Positions 4,894-11,723 of a stretch of DNA of 11,723 nucleotides are shown here, in pieces. Location of the stretch: NCBI GenBank assembly GCA_900321945.1, contig ONXY01000155.1, positions 1-11,723 on the forward strand. Direction: 5' to 3'. A program made the position numbers and the translations under genes. The stretch is from an uncultured Eubacteriales bacterium. GTDB taxonomy: Bacteria > Bacillota_A > Clostridia > Christensenellales > Aristaeellaceae. Under the pieces are notes generated by a model. The model saw only the letters and a program-made list of their open reading frames with translations, did not search any database and was not told the DNA's origin. The first letter of the stretch is position 1; the number at the start of each line of letters is the position of its first letter.

Positions 4894-7208
4894 GGCGTGG
4901 ACATCGCGCGCTGAACAGAAAGCTGATCCGGGATATGCGTCAGAACTATATGCAGTTTCTGGCCATGATTCTGCTCTGCTTTCTGGGCACGTGGGTCTTT
5001 GCCGGACTGGACGCCAACTGGCGCATGGAGGACCGTACTTTCGAGGAATGGCTGGACGAAGGCCGGCTCTGCGATTTCTGGATCACCGCGCCGTCCGTCA
5101 GCAGACAGGACATTTACCGGGTCCGGGCGGCCGAAGGCGTGGACGCGGTTCAGGAACGGATTACGCTGACCGCCGAGTGTCCGGAGCTGCCGGGAGAGGT
5201 CACCGTGACGATCCACGCGTACAGCGGGGAACCCCGGCTGAACATTCCCCGGATCCGGGAGGGAACAGCCCTGAAGCCCGGCGACCAGCGGGGATGCCTG
5301 GCGGAGGAGCAGTTCGCGCGGGCCCAGGGGCTTTCGGCCGGAGACCGCCTGCGGGTGAAAATCGGAGACGTGGAGCGGGACCTGGTAATCCGGGGAACCG
5401 TTCTGTCCCCGGAATATCTGATCACGGCGAACGATATGGCGCCGGATCCGTCAGGCTACGGATTTATCGTGGCCATGTCGGACGCGTTTCCCGAGTATCC
5501 CGTCAATCAGCTGATGGTTTCCGCGTCCCCGGGAGCGGACGCGGACCGGACGGAACGGGCGCTGGCGGAGCTCCTGCCCTCGGCGGTGGTGATTTCCCAG
5601 GGGACTCATTCCTCCACCGCGCAGGGAAGGAACTACGTCCACCTGTTCCGGAACATGAGCTATCTGTTTCCGGTGCTGGCCTATTTCGTGGCGGCCATGG
5701 TGGTCATGACCACCATCTCCCGCCTGATGGACACGCAGCGGATTCAGATGGGCACGCTCAAGGCGCTGGGATACGACAACCGGCTGATCCGCCGGCATTA
5801 TCTGGCCTATGCCCTCTGGCCGTCGCTGCTGGGCTCCGTGACGGGCCTTCTGACCGCTCAGATCACCCTGCCGCCCGTGCTCTGGCGCATGGTGTCGGTC
5901 AACGTCCGGGTTCCGGAGGTCCGCATGGCGCCGATTTCCCCGCTGTCCTGGGGAATGGCGGGAGCCGAGGTTCTGCTGGCGGTCCTGCTGTGCGTCCGGC
6001 ACGAGGGAAGGCTCGCGCGGGAATCCGCCGCGGAACTGCTGCGCCCCAAGCCCCCGAAGGCCGGGGAGAGGATTCTGCTGGAGCGCTTCACCGCGCTGTG
6101 GGACCGGCTGTCGTTCAACGGCAAGATGATTCTCCGGAACATCGCCCGGAACAAGGGCAGAACCCTGATGTCCATGCTGGGAATGCTGTTCTGCAATATG
6201 CTGATCATCTGTTCCTTCGGGCTGCAGGAATCCATACCCTGGTTTGTGGAAGAATACTTCCGCGGGACCATCGCCTACGATACCCGGCTGGAGCTGAAAG
6301 CCGGCAGAGCGGGAACGCTGGAAAGCTACCGGACCCGGCTGGAAGCGGAGAAGGTGGACGGCGTCATGGCGGTTTCCGTCAGCCTGCGGACGAAGGATAT
6401 CACGCGGACGGTGAGCCTGAGCGTCCTGCCGGAGGACACCACCCTGCTCCGGCTGGGAGAGAATCATACCCCGATGACGCTCCCGGAGGAGGGAATCGCG
6501 CTTACCACCAAGCTGGCGCACAAGCTGAAAGCCGGAATCGGGGACACCGTAGAGCTCTGGCTGACAGGGGAGACGGAGGGAATCGCGCTGCGGGTGGAAG
6601 CCGTCGCGCAGGTCAATATCGGACTGGACGCGTACATGAGCAAAGGCGCGTGGGAACGGCTCCGCAAGGGCGGATTCACGCCCACCGCGCTGCTGATCCG
6701 CGGGGCGACGGAAAACGGAAAACGGCAGATCGACGACATGGACGAGGTGGATAAAATCCGGATTCCGTCCGATCAGCAGAAACAGACGCTGAAGGTCATG
6801 GACTCCGCGACCGCCGCCTTCTCAATCCTCAGCGGCGTGGCACTTGGGCTGGCGTTCGTGATCTGCTACAATATGGGTCTGCTGAACTTTACGGAGCGCA
6901 CACGGGAATACGCCACCCTGAAGGTTCTGGGATACCATCAGAAGGAAATCCGGCGGCTGATGCTCCGGGAGAACAGCCTCGTGGCCGTCGCCGGCGTCGG
7001 GGCCGGGATCGTTCCCGGCATCCTGCTGGTCAGCGTGATCCTGAAGATGTGCGAGTTTGACAGCATGGTGTTCGCGCCTCATATCACCTGGCCCACCGTA
7101 GCGCTGTCCAGCCTGGCGACCTTCGCGTTCACCTGGCTGATTCAGCGTTTCCTGACCCGCAAGGTCAGGACGATCGACATGGTGGAGGCGCTGAAGAGCG
7201 TGGAATAA
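4887..7208 (+). CDS. ABC transporter permease with two FtsX-type (MacB-like) units
   Basis: The 773-residue membrane subunit partners the preceding ATPase. Hydrophobic segments suggest eight transmembrane helices: about 23-40, then a large extracellular domain, 259-278, 306-330 and 354-370; then 425-445, a second extracellular domain, 643-664, 697-717 and 735-753. This is two MacB-like units (one helix, external domain, three helices) in one chain, so one polypeptide could match an ATPase dimer. Both halves carry the FtsX-fold coupling motif: MGTLKALGYDNRLIRRHYL (about 288-306) and YATLKVLGYHQKEIRRLML (about 675-693). The C-terminus IDMVEALKSVE also fits the family. The start is chosen at the overlap with the ATPase; the longer upstream frame is the ATPase gene read out of frame. 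The function is probably lipid, peptide or signal transfer at the cell surface rather than small-molecule pumping, by family analogy. Confidence 0.95.
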   Translation: MVRRGHRALNRKLIRDMRQNYMQFLAMILLCFLGTWVFAGLDANWRMEDRTFEEWLDEGRLCDFWITAPSVSRQDIYRVRAAEGVDAVQERITLTAECPELPGEVTVTIHAYSGEPRLNIPRIREGTALKPGDQRGCLAEEQFARAQGLSAGDRLRVKIGDVERDLVIRGTVLSPEYLITANDMAPDPSGYGFIVAMSDAFPEYPVNQLMVSASPGADADRTERALAELLPSAVVISQGTHSSTAQGRNYVHLFRNMSYLFPVLAYFVAAMVVMTTISRLMDTQRIQMGTLKALGYDNRLIRRHYLAYALWPSLLGSVTGLLTAQITLPPVLWRMVSVNVRVPEVRMAPISPLSWGMAGAEVLLAVLLCVRHEGRLARESAAELLRPKPPKAGERILLERFTALWDRLSFNGKMILRNIARNKGRTLMSMLGMLFCNMLIICSFGLQESIPWFVEEYFRGTIAYDTRLELKAGRAGTLESYRTRLEAEKVDGVMAVSVSLRTKDITRTVSLSVLPEDTTLLRLGENHTPMTLPEEGIALTTKLAHKLKAGIGDTVELWLTGETEGIALRVEAVAQVNIGLDAYMSKGAWERLRKGGFTPTALLIRGATENGKRQIDDMDEVDKIRIPSDQQKQTLKVMDSATAAFSILSGVALGLAFVICYNMGLLNFTERTREYATLKVLGYHQKEIRRLMLRENSLVAVAGVGAGIVPGILLVSVILKMCEFDSMVFAPHITWPTVALSSLATFAFTWLIQRFLTRKVRTIDMVEALKSVE

Positions 7209-7241
7209 AAACTGTGCGGAAGAGAAAAGGAGGTCTGGACG

Positions 7242-8342
7242 ATGAAAAAAACAGCCGTAAAGAGAGGACTCTGCCTGATTGCCGTTCTGGCGCTCGGCAT
7301 CCTGTTTCTTCCCGCGGCGGCGGAAGAGGAAGCGGGAGCGGCGGAAACGGATCTGTCCGGCTATACCATCGCGAGCGGGAATGTGGCGGCCGTCACATTC
7401 GAGGATCTGACGGCCCCCTGGTCCGGAACGCTGCTGCCCTTCGACTGGGCGGCCGGGGATCCGGCCGGTGAGAATGAAACCATGTTCGTCATGCGTACCG
7501 AAACGCTTTTTGCTCCGGAAAAGGGCACCGTGGAAGAGGTGTTCGCCGCCGACGGGGACGACGCCGCGGCCGTTCTTCAGCGGTACGGCGCGCTGATTTC
7601 CATGCAGGGAGAAAACGCGGACCGCATCCAGGCCACCACGGCGGGTACTTTCCTGAAAAAGGAAAACAAGGTGCTGCGCGTGGGCGAAACCCTGTATTTC
7701 AAGTCGGACAAATCCGGGCATGAGGAAGGCAGCGGCCGCGTTATCGCCGTCAGCGGGACGGGTTACACGGTGGAGATTCAGAAAGGCGTCTTCGAGATGG
7801 GCGAGACCCTGAATCTGTTCCGGAAGGACGACTATTCCAGCGACAGCAAGGTCGGAAGCGGAAACGTCTTCCGCCGGGATCCGGTCGGACTGGCCGGGCA
7901 GGGAAGAATCGGCAGTGTGCTGGTCCGCCCCGGGGACGCGGTGTCCGTGGGGCAGCCGGTTATGACGTTTCTCGGACCGGACGCGGATCCGGGCGCGGCG
8001 CCGGAGATCCGGACCCGGCGCGCCGGCGTGGTGGCACAGGTGGCGGCCGCCCCGGGACAGCAGGTCTGGAAGGGCGCGCTTCTGGCCCGGATCTGGCATA
8101 CGGATCAGCTGGAGGTCGTCGCGGAAGTGGATGAGATGGATCTGGAAGCGGTATCCGTCGGAACCGAGTGTCCTGTGATTCTGGATATGTATCCGGACCG
8201 CCAGCTGACGGGAAAAGTAACGGAAATCAGCGGACTGGGCGTTACCCGGCAGAACGCCGCCTATTATCAGGTGCATTTCGCTCTGCAGGAGACGGGCCTG
8301 CCTCTGGGAGCCAGCGCTTCCGTCTACCTGCCGAAGGAGTGA
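7242..8342 (+). CDS. Membrane-fusion (HlyD/MacA-like) adaptor subunit
   Basis: The 366-residue product starts at an ATG 8 nt after AAAAGGAGG (7225-7233). Residues 1-27 form a signal peptide or N-terminal anchor ending in PAAAEEE. Barrel-sandwich (lipoyl-like) halves are visible: a first candidate around 88-122 (LFAPEKGTVEEVFAADGDD), another at about 221-245 (GRIGSVLVRPGDAVSVGQPV) and a third at about 258-285 (RRAGVVAQVAAAPGQQVWKG). A beta-barrel follows (LEVVAEVDEMDLEAVSVG, 290-307; LTGKVTEISGLG, 322-333). These motifs are typical of periplasmic adaptors such as MacA and YknX. I do not see the long coiled-coil hairpin usual between the two lipoyl halves; a beta-rich insert (about 123-210) takes its place. 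It follows the permease by 33 nt and likely docks on it at the outer face of the membrane. Confidence 0.85.
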   Translation: MKKTAVKRGLCLIAVLALGILFLPAAAEEEAGAAETDLSGYTIASGNVAAVTFEDLTAPWSGTLLPFDWAAGDPAGENETMFVMRTETLFAPEKGTVEEVFAADGDDAAAVLQRYGALISMQGENADRIQATTAGTFLKKENKVLRVGETLYFKSDKSGHEEGSGRVIAVSGTGYTVEIQKGVFEMGETLNLFRKDDYSSDSKVGSGNVFRRDPVGLAGQGRIGSVLVRPGDAVSVGQPVMTFLGPDADPGAAPEIRTRRAGVVAQVAAAPGQQVWKGALLARIWHTDQLEVVAEVDEMDLEAVSVGTECPVILDMYPDRQLTGKVTEISGLGVTRQNAAYYQVHFALQETGLPLGASASVYLPKE

Positions 8343-8366
8343 GGCGCGGCCTTCCGCGCTTCCGCA

Positions 8367-8374
8367 GGAGGTGA
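8367..8374 (+). promoter_or_regulatory. Ribosome binding site that fixes the carboxypeptidase start
   Basis: GGAGGTGA is a full match to the anti-Shine-Dalgarno sequence. The GTG at 8371 lies inside it and so cannot be its start codon; the next in-frame GTG at 8380, 5 nt downstream, is used instead. Confidence 0.8.
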
Positions 8375-8379
8375 CCGCT

Positions 8380-9714
8380 GTGAGATTACGCTTCAGGGGA
8401 CTGCTGTGCGCGGCGCTGGCCGTATGCATGGCTCTGGCCGCCGCGCCCGCGGGGACGGAGGAAACGGATCTGAAAGCGCTGCAGGAGCGGCTGATCGCTC
8501 TCGGATACGAGATCGGCGAAGCGGACGGGATTCTCGGGGAGAAAACCTCCTCGGCCGTCCTGCTGGCCCAGACCCTGCTCGCGGATCAGGGATACGGCGT
8601 ATCTCCGACCGGGATTCCCGACGGGATAACTGCTGAGCTGATTATGCGGGAGGAAAACGAAAACCTGCTGCGCACGCTCCTGCGCGGAAGCAGGGGAACC
8701 CGGGTGCGGGAGGCGCAGCGGAAGCTGACCGGACTGAACCTGCTCCGGGACAGCGCGGACGGAAAATACGGCGCGAATACGGAAGCCGCCGTGAGCGCTT
8801 TTGAGGACCGGATGGCGGAAAAGGTTCCGGACCGGATCAAGCGGGACGGTAGACTTTCAACGGACGAATACGCGCTTCTGATGAGCGATCTGAGCGTCTA
8901 CGGGTTTGAGGCGCCGATCTATTTTGACGACGGGCGGCCCGGGACGCTGAAGGAGACGCACCTTTACGCGCGGAACGCGTGTCTGATCAACGCGGTTACC
9001 GGGGAGACGCTGTTTGAGAAGGCGGCGGACGAGCCCGCGGAGCCGGCCAGCACCACGAAGGTCATGACGCTGATTACGGCGCTTTCCCTGTGTGATCCCG
9101 ACGCGGTGATCACGATTCCCGACGCCGCCGCCGACATTCCGGCGGACAGCACGCGCGTGCCGGTATATCCGGGAGAGACGATGACCATGCGGGATCTGCT
9201 CTACGCGATGATGATCCGGTCCGGGAACGACGCGGCAAACGCGGCCGCGGCGATCTGCTCCGGGAGCGTCGAGGCTTTCGCGGACCAGATGAACCGGACC
9301 GCGGCGGCGCTGGGAATGAAAAACTCCCGCTTCGTCAACCCGCACGGGTATACGGCGGAGGGACACTATACCACGGCGAGAGATCTGACTACAGCTGCGC
9401 GGTACGGCCTGACGCTGACGCCGTTCCGTGAGATTGTGACCTGCCTGGCGTATACCATGCCGGCCACGGAAAAAAGAGGGCCGCTGGTCCTGAATCTGAA
9501 ATGGGAGATTTTCGACCCCGCCTCGGAATACTATATTCCGCACGCGGCCGGGGTAAAAAGCGGATATACGTCTTCGGCCGGATTCTGCTACGTCGGCGCG
9601 TATCAGGAGAACGGAATCACGCTGATCGCCGCGGTAATGGGCGGACGGGGCCGGAATATGGCCTGGACGGATCTGAGAAGACTGTTTGCGTACGGAATGG
9701 CGGTTTCGGAGTAA
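8380..9714 (+). CDS. D-Ala-D-Ala carboxypeptidase (peptidase S11) with peptidoglycan-binding repeats
   Basis: The 444-residue penicillin-binding protein removes the terminal D-Ala from wall pentapeptides, by family knowledge. The GTG start at 8380 is set by the perfect ribosome binding site. A signal peptide (LLCAALAVCMALAAAPA) is followed by two PG_binding_1-like repeats: about 31-90 (LQERLIALGYEIGEADGILG) and about 98-145 (LRGSRGTRVREAQRKL ... DGKYGANTEAAVSAF). The S11 domain (about 195-440) has all three active-site motifs: STTK at 224-227 with the nucleophile Ser224, SGN at 281-283 in MIRSGNDAANA, and KSG at 393-395 in GVKSGYTSSAGF. I see no C-terminal amphipathic anchor helix; the chain ends shortly after the catalytic domain, so binding to the wall probably comes from the N-terminal repeats. 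It follows the adaptor gene by 37 nt in the ABC operon. Confidence 0.95.
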   Translation: MRLRFRGLLCAALAVCMALAAAPAGTEETDLKALQERLIALGYEIGEADGILGEKTSSAVLLAQTLLADQGYGVSPTGIPDGITAELIMREENENLLRTLLRGSRGTRVREAQRKLTGLNLLRDSADGKYGANTEAAVSAFEDRMAEKVPDRIKRDGRLSTDEYALLMSDLSVYGFEAPIYFDDGRPGTLKETHLYARNACLINAVTGETLFEKAADEPAEPASTTKVMTLITALSLCDPDAVITIPDAAADIPADSTRVPVYPGETMTMRDLLYAMMIRSGNDAANAAAAICSGSVEAFADQMNRTAAALGMKNSRFVNPHGYTAEGHYTTARDLTTAARYGLTLTPFREIVTCLAYTMPATEKRGPLVLNLKWEIFDPASEYYIPHAAGVKSGYTSSAGFCYVGAYQENGITLIAAVMGGRGRNMAWTDLRRLFAYGMAVSE

Positions 9715-9755
9715 AACCTTCCGGACAGAAAGAGAAACGGGGGAACAGAACGGGA

Positions 9756-10772
9756 ATGCAGAAGGAAAAACGGGAAGAAAGAGAGGCGGTTCTCCGCCCC
9801 TACGCGGATCTGCACTGCGACACGCTGTACGCCGCGTGGAAAAAAGGAGCGGAGGACATCTTTCAGGTGGACGGCGCCATGGCGGACGTCTCGAAAACCG
9901 CGCGGGGCGGATGCAGGCTGCAGCTGTACGCCGTTTTCATGCCTTCGCCGAAAAAAACGCGGGACCCGGCTTTTCACTATCCCGGAGACGACGCGTATAT
10001 TGAGGCGCTTCACGCCATATTTACAAACACCGCGCGGAAACACGGCGATGTGTTCGCCGCCGCCGGGAGCATGCGGGACGTGGAACGGAACGCCGCGGAA
10101 GGAAAGGTCAGCGGCATGCTTTCGATGGAGGACGGGCGCGCCGCGGAGGGCAGCTTTGACAAAATCCGTTTCCTTTACGACCTGGGCATCCGCGTCATGG
10201 GCCTGACATGGAATCAGGCGAACTGTTTCGGATATCCGAATTCAACGGATCCGGAAGAGATGCGGAAAGGACTGACGGACTTCGGGAAGGAAGCCCTGCC
10301 CTTTATGGAAGAACTCGGGATGATCATCGACGTGTCGCACCTGTCGGACGGGGGATTCCGGGACGTCGCCCGGCTCAGCAGGAAGCCCTTCATCGCGTCG
10401 CATTCCAACTGCCGGGCGCTGAATCCGCATCCCCGCAGCCTGACGGACGATATGATCCGCGCTCTGGCGGACCGCGGCGGCGTCATGGGCCTTAATCTCT
10501 GTCCCGAATTCCTCACGCGGGACCTGAAACAGAGAACGTCGACCGTGGACGACCTGGCCCGTCAGCTGAGACACCGCATCAACGCCGGCGGGCTGGAATG
10601 CGCCGCCATCGGTACGGATTTTGACGGGATCAGCGGGGAGCTTGAAATCGGTTCGGCCGACCGGATGCCTGTTCTCTTTGAAGCTCTGGAGCAGCGCGGA
10701 TTCACGGCCGGCGAGCTGGAGCATATCTGCCGGCTCAACGCGGAGCGCGTTTTCAGAGAGGTGACCGGATAA
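9756..10772 (+). CDS. Membrane dipeptidase family M19 (renal dipeptidase-like zinc dipeptidase)
   Basis: The 338-residue enzyme hydrolyses dipeptides, and family members commonly accept those with a C-terminal D-residue. All expected metal and catalytic residues are present: HCD (His20, Asp22) in YADLHCDTLYA, bridging Glu125 in MLSMEDG, His195 in IIDVSHLSD, His216 in IASHSNCR, and Asp288 in IGTDFDG. The start ATG at 9756 is chosen because the domain begins right after it; the frame runs open further upstream but overlaps the end of the carboxypeptidase gene. Its ribosome binding site (GGGGGA, about 9739-9744) is poor, which suggests translation by coupling or at low level. No signal peptide or anchor is seen, so despite the family name it is probably cytoplasmic. 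It lies 41 nt after the carboxypeptidase gene and likely closes the operon, where it could process dipeptides from wall turnover. Confidence 0.95.
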   Translation: MQKEKREEREAVLRPYADLHCDTLYAAWKKGAEDIFQVDGAMADVSKTARGGCRLQLYAVFMPSPKKTRDPAFHYPGDDAYIEALHAIFTNTARKHGDVFAAAGSMRDVERNAAEGKVSGMLSMEDGRAAEGSFDKIRFLYDLGIRVMGLTWNQANCFGYPNSTDPEEMRKGLTDFGKEALPFMEELGMIIDVSHLSDGGFRDVARLSRKPFIASHSNCRALNPHPRSLTDDMIRALADRGGVMGLNLCPEFLTRDLKQRTSTVDDLARQLRHRINAGGLECAAIGTDFDGISGELEIGSADRMPVLFEALEQRGFTAGELEHICRLNAERVFREVTG

Positions 10773-10821
10773 GAGCCGGCCGATTCATCAACCTGATTTC
10801 CGCATGCGCGGATGCCGCGCC

Positions 10822-10838
10822 GGCCCCGAAGGGCGGCC
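10822..10838 (+). terminator. Possible weak terminator after the M19 gene
   Basis: GGCCCC (10822-10827) pairs imperfectly with GGGCGGCC (10831-10838) over a GAA loop, followed only by TTATCC. The location about 50 nt past the stop suits the end of the operon, but the missing T-run makes this uncertain. Confidence 0.25.
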
Positions 10839-10870
10839 TTATCCTCAGGAGGATACAATCACGTCTTAAA

Positions 10871-10885
10871 CCGGCGGTACGCCGG
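10871..10885. repeat. Perfect short inverted repeat
   Basis: CCGGCG (10871-10876) and CGCCGG (10880-10885) flank GTA. It is followed on the minus strand by TTTAAGA. It may be an RNA hairpin or a protein-binding site; no function can be assigned. Confidence 0.3.
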
Positions 10886-11057
10886 GCGGATTCCACAGCA
10901 TGGTTCCGATCCCGCTCTGCCTGAAGCTGCAGGGATTGACCGGCTTTTGTCAGAAAACGGTTCCGGTTCGGCAGGAAAAACGGCATACCGCGGCGAAAGC
11001 ACAGGAAGGCCCGGAGAAGACCGGGAAAATTTCAACAAACCCGATAAAGGAGGAGCC

Positions 11058-11723
11058 ATGATCGCAGATATCATCAGTCCGCAGGCGAAGCATTTTGACC
11101 CGGCCGCGCAGACCGTGCTGCGGGGGCATGAAAACCGGTCCCGGCGCGTGGTGCTGCTGAAGGGAAACCTGGTGCAGAACAGCCGGAGCGAAAGCCGGGG
11201 CATCAGCGCGCGGGTCACCAGGAACGGCCGGTACGGCTTTTCTTCTGTGGCGTCCTATACCGAAAAGGACGCTGAAACGGTGCTGAAGGCCGCCACGGAA
11301 AACGCCCTGTTCCTGGATCAGCGGGGGAGCGCCCCCCGCGGCACCTATCCCGCTCTGGCGGCCGGCGCGGTTCCTGCCTGCCGTCCCATCATTGACACGG
11401 AGCAGAAGCGCATTATCGAAACCTGCCGGGAAATCGACGGCTACATAACCCGGACGTATCCCGGGCTGCTCAGCCGCACGGTGGTCTATACCGAGGATTC
11501 CCAGGACAAGATCATTCTGGCGTCCGACGCGTCCGGCGGCCACGTCACCTATCCGCGCTGTTACATCTACGTCATGATGTCCGCCGAAAGCAAAAGCGGC
11601 GCGCCGGTGGAACTGTTCAAGCCCTTCGGCGGAGCGGGCGGCTTTGACGACAACTTTTCCGATCTTTCGGCGGTGTATTCCGGCATCGATCAGCTGCACG
11701 CGCACCTCATGAACAAAAAAGAG
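11058..11723 (+). CDS. TldD/PmbA-family metallopeptidase, N-terminal part (cut by window edge)
   Basis: The frame opens at an ATG 6 nt after AGGAGG-like sequence (AAAGGAGGAG, 11047-11055) and stays open for 222 codons to the window end. The N-terminal domain of the TldD/PmbA family is recognisable: an early strand pair with LKGNLVQNSRSESRGISARV (about 35-54), the NGRYGFSSVAS segment (about 56-66), a helix EKDAETVLKAATENA (about 69-83), and the SSGG-like HVTYPRCYIYVMMSA strand region. In TldD/TldE pairs this domain threads the unfolded peptide substrate; the catalytic HExxxH with its Cys lies in the C-terminal half, which is outside the window, so active and inactive family members cannot be told apart. 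It is cytoplasmic, with no signal peptide. A partner tldD/pmbA gene often follows directly. Confidence 0.88.
   Translation, partial: MIADIISPQAKHFDPAAQTVLRGHENRSRRVVLLKGNLVQNSRSESRGISARVTRNGRYGFSSVASYTEKDAETVLKAATENALFLDQRGSAPRGTYPALAAGAVPACRPIIDTEQKRIIETCREIDGYITRTYPGLLSRTVVYTEDSQDKIILASDASGGHVTYPRCYIYVMMSAESKSGAPVELFKPFGGAGGFDDNFSDLSAVYSGIDQLHAHLMNKKE

Larger units (their letters stand above)
10773..11057 (+). other. Intergenic stretch between the M19 and TldD genes
   Basis: These 285 bases hold no supportable gene. They contain a GC-rich imperfect hairpin (10822-10838), a perfect 6-bp hairpin (10871-10885), a CCCGG/CCGGG hairpin (11010-11025) close to the next ribosome binding site, and AGGAGGATACAATC at 10848-10861, which resembles a ribosome binding site with no usable start codon after it. 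A TTGACC (10936-10941) looks like a -35 but no -10 stands at the right distance, so I could not place a promoter with confidence. Confidence 0.5.

Noticed and set aside
4991..6754. Plus-strand 587-codon frame inside the permease gene
   Set aside because: It is a frame-shifted reading of the permease, rich in Gly, Arg, Ala and Pro, with no ribosome binding site and no motif; the true frame has clear FtsX-type features.
6822..8429. Minus-strand 535-codon frame opposite the permease end and adaptor gene
   Set aside because: It is antisense to genes with clear family motifs and has an Arg/His/Gln-rich composition without domains.
9501..9755. Upstream extension of the M19 dipeptidase into the carboxypeptidase gene
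   Set aside because: It overlaps the coding sequence of the S11 KSG region in another frame and is Arg/Gly-rich; the M19 domain starts just after the ATG at 9756.
10936..10964. TTGACC as the -35 of a promoter for the TldD-family gene
   Set aside because: No -10-like hexamer occurs at 16-19 nt downstream, so the match is likely chance.
10753..10986. Minus-strand 77-codon frame in the M19-TldD gap
   Set aside because: It has no ribosome binding site or family likeness, an Arg-rich composition, and overlaps the end of the M19 gene antisense.

Overview
The window looks like chromosomal DNA from a GC-rich member of the Firmicutes, most likely a gut or rumen Clostridia lineage. Supporting signs are strong AGGAGG-type ribosome binding sites, sigma-A style promoters with extended -10 boxes (TGaTATAAT, TGaTATACT, TGaTACAAT), Sec signal peptides of the form MKKLL...A-x-A, and acidic secreted proteins of a kind common in Christensenellales/Aristaeella-like genomes. 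The taxonomic call is inference; there is no rRNA or other marker here.

Layout. At the left edge a class I SAM-dependent methyltransferase lies on the minus strand and is cut by the window edge. A 326-base divergent intergenic region with a promoter facing each way separates it from a plus-strand run that fills the rest of the window. First come three secreted proteins, each with its own signal peptide and each separated by hairpins: a YdcF/DUF218-family protein, a 175-residue small exported protein, and a two-domain 431-residue exported protein of unknown function. A good intrinsic terminator at about 4059-4100 ends this block.

A new promoter at about 4119-4148 then starts a tight operon. 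It encodes a MacB/LolD-type ABC ATPase, an 8-TM tandem FtsX-type permease whose start overlaps the ATPase stop, a membrane-fusion (HlyD-like) adaptor, a D-Ala-D-Ala carboxypeptidase with two N-terminal peptidoglycan-binding repeats, and an M19 zinc dipeptidase. Gaps are 33, 37 and 41 nt after the first overlap, with no terminator between. After a 285-nt gap, the N-terminal half of a TldD/PmbA family metallopeptidase runs off the right edge.

How the genes may work together. The operon joins a MacB-like ATPase/permease/adaptor with a DD-carboxypeptidase that trims stem peptides in the wall and an M19 dipeptidase that could cleave the small, D-residue-containing dipeptides released. A cell-envelope function (wall remodelling, or export or defence against envelope-active compounds) is the simplest reading, but the substrate is not visible in the sequence. 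I see no tRNA, rRNA, CRISPR array, insertion sequence, integrase or phage gene. The window is mostly ordinary chromosomal content, with the ABC-adaptor-carboxypeptidase-dipeptidase operon as its most interesting part.
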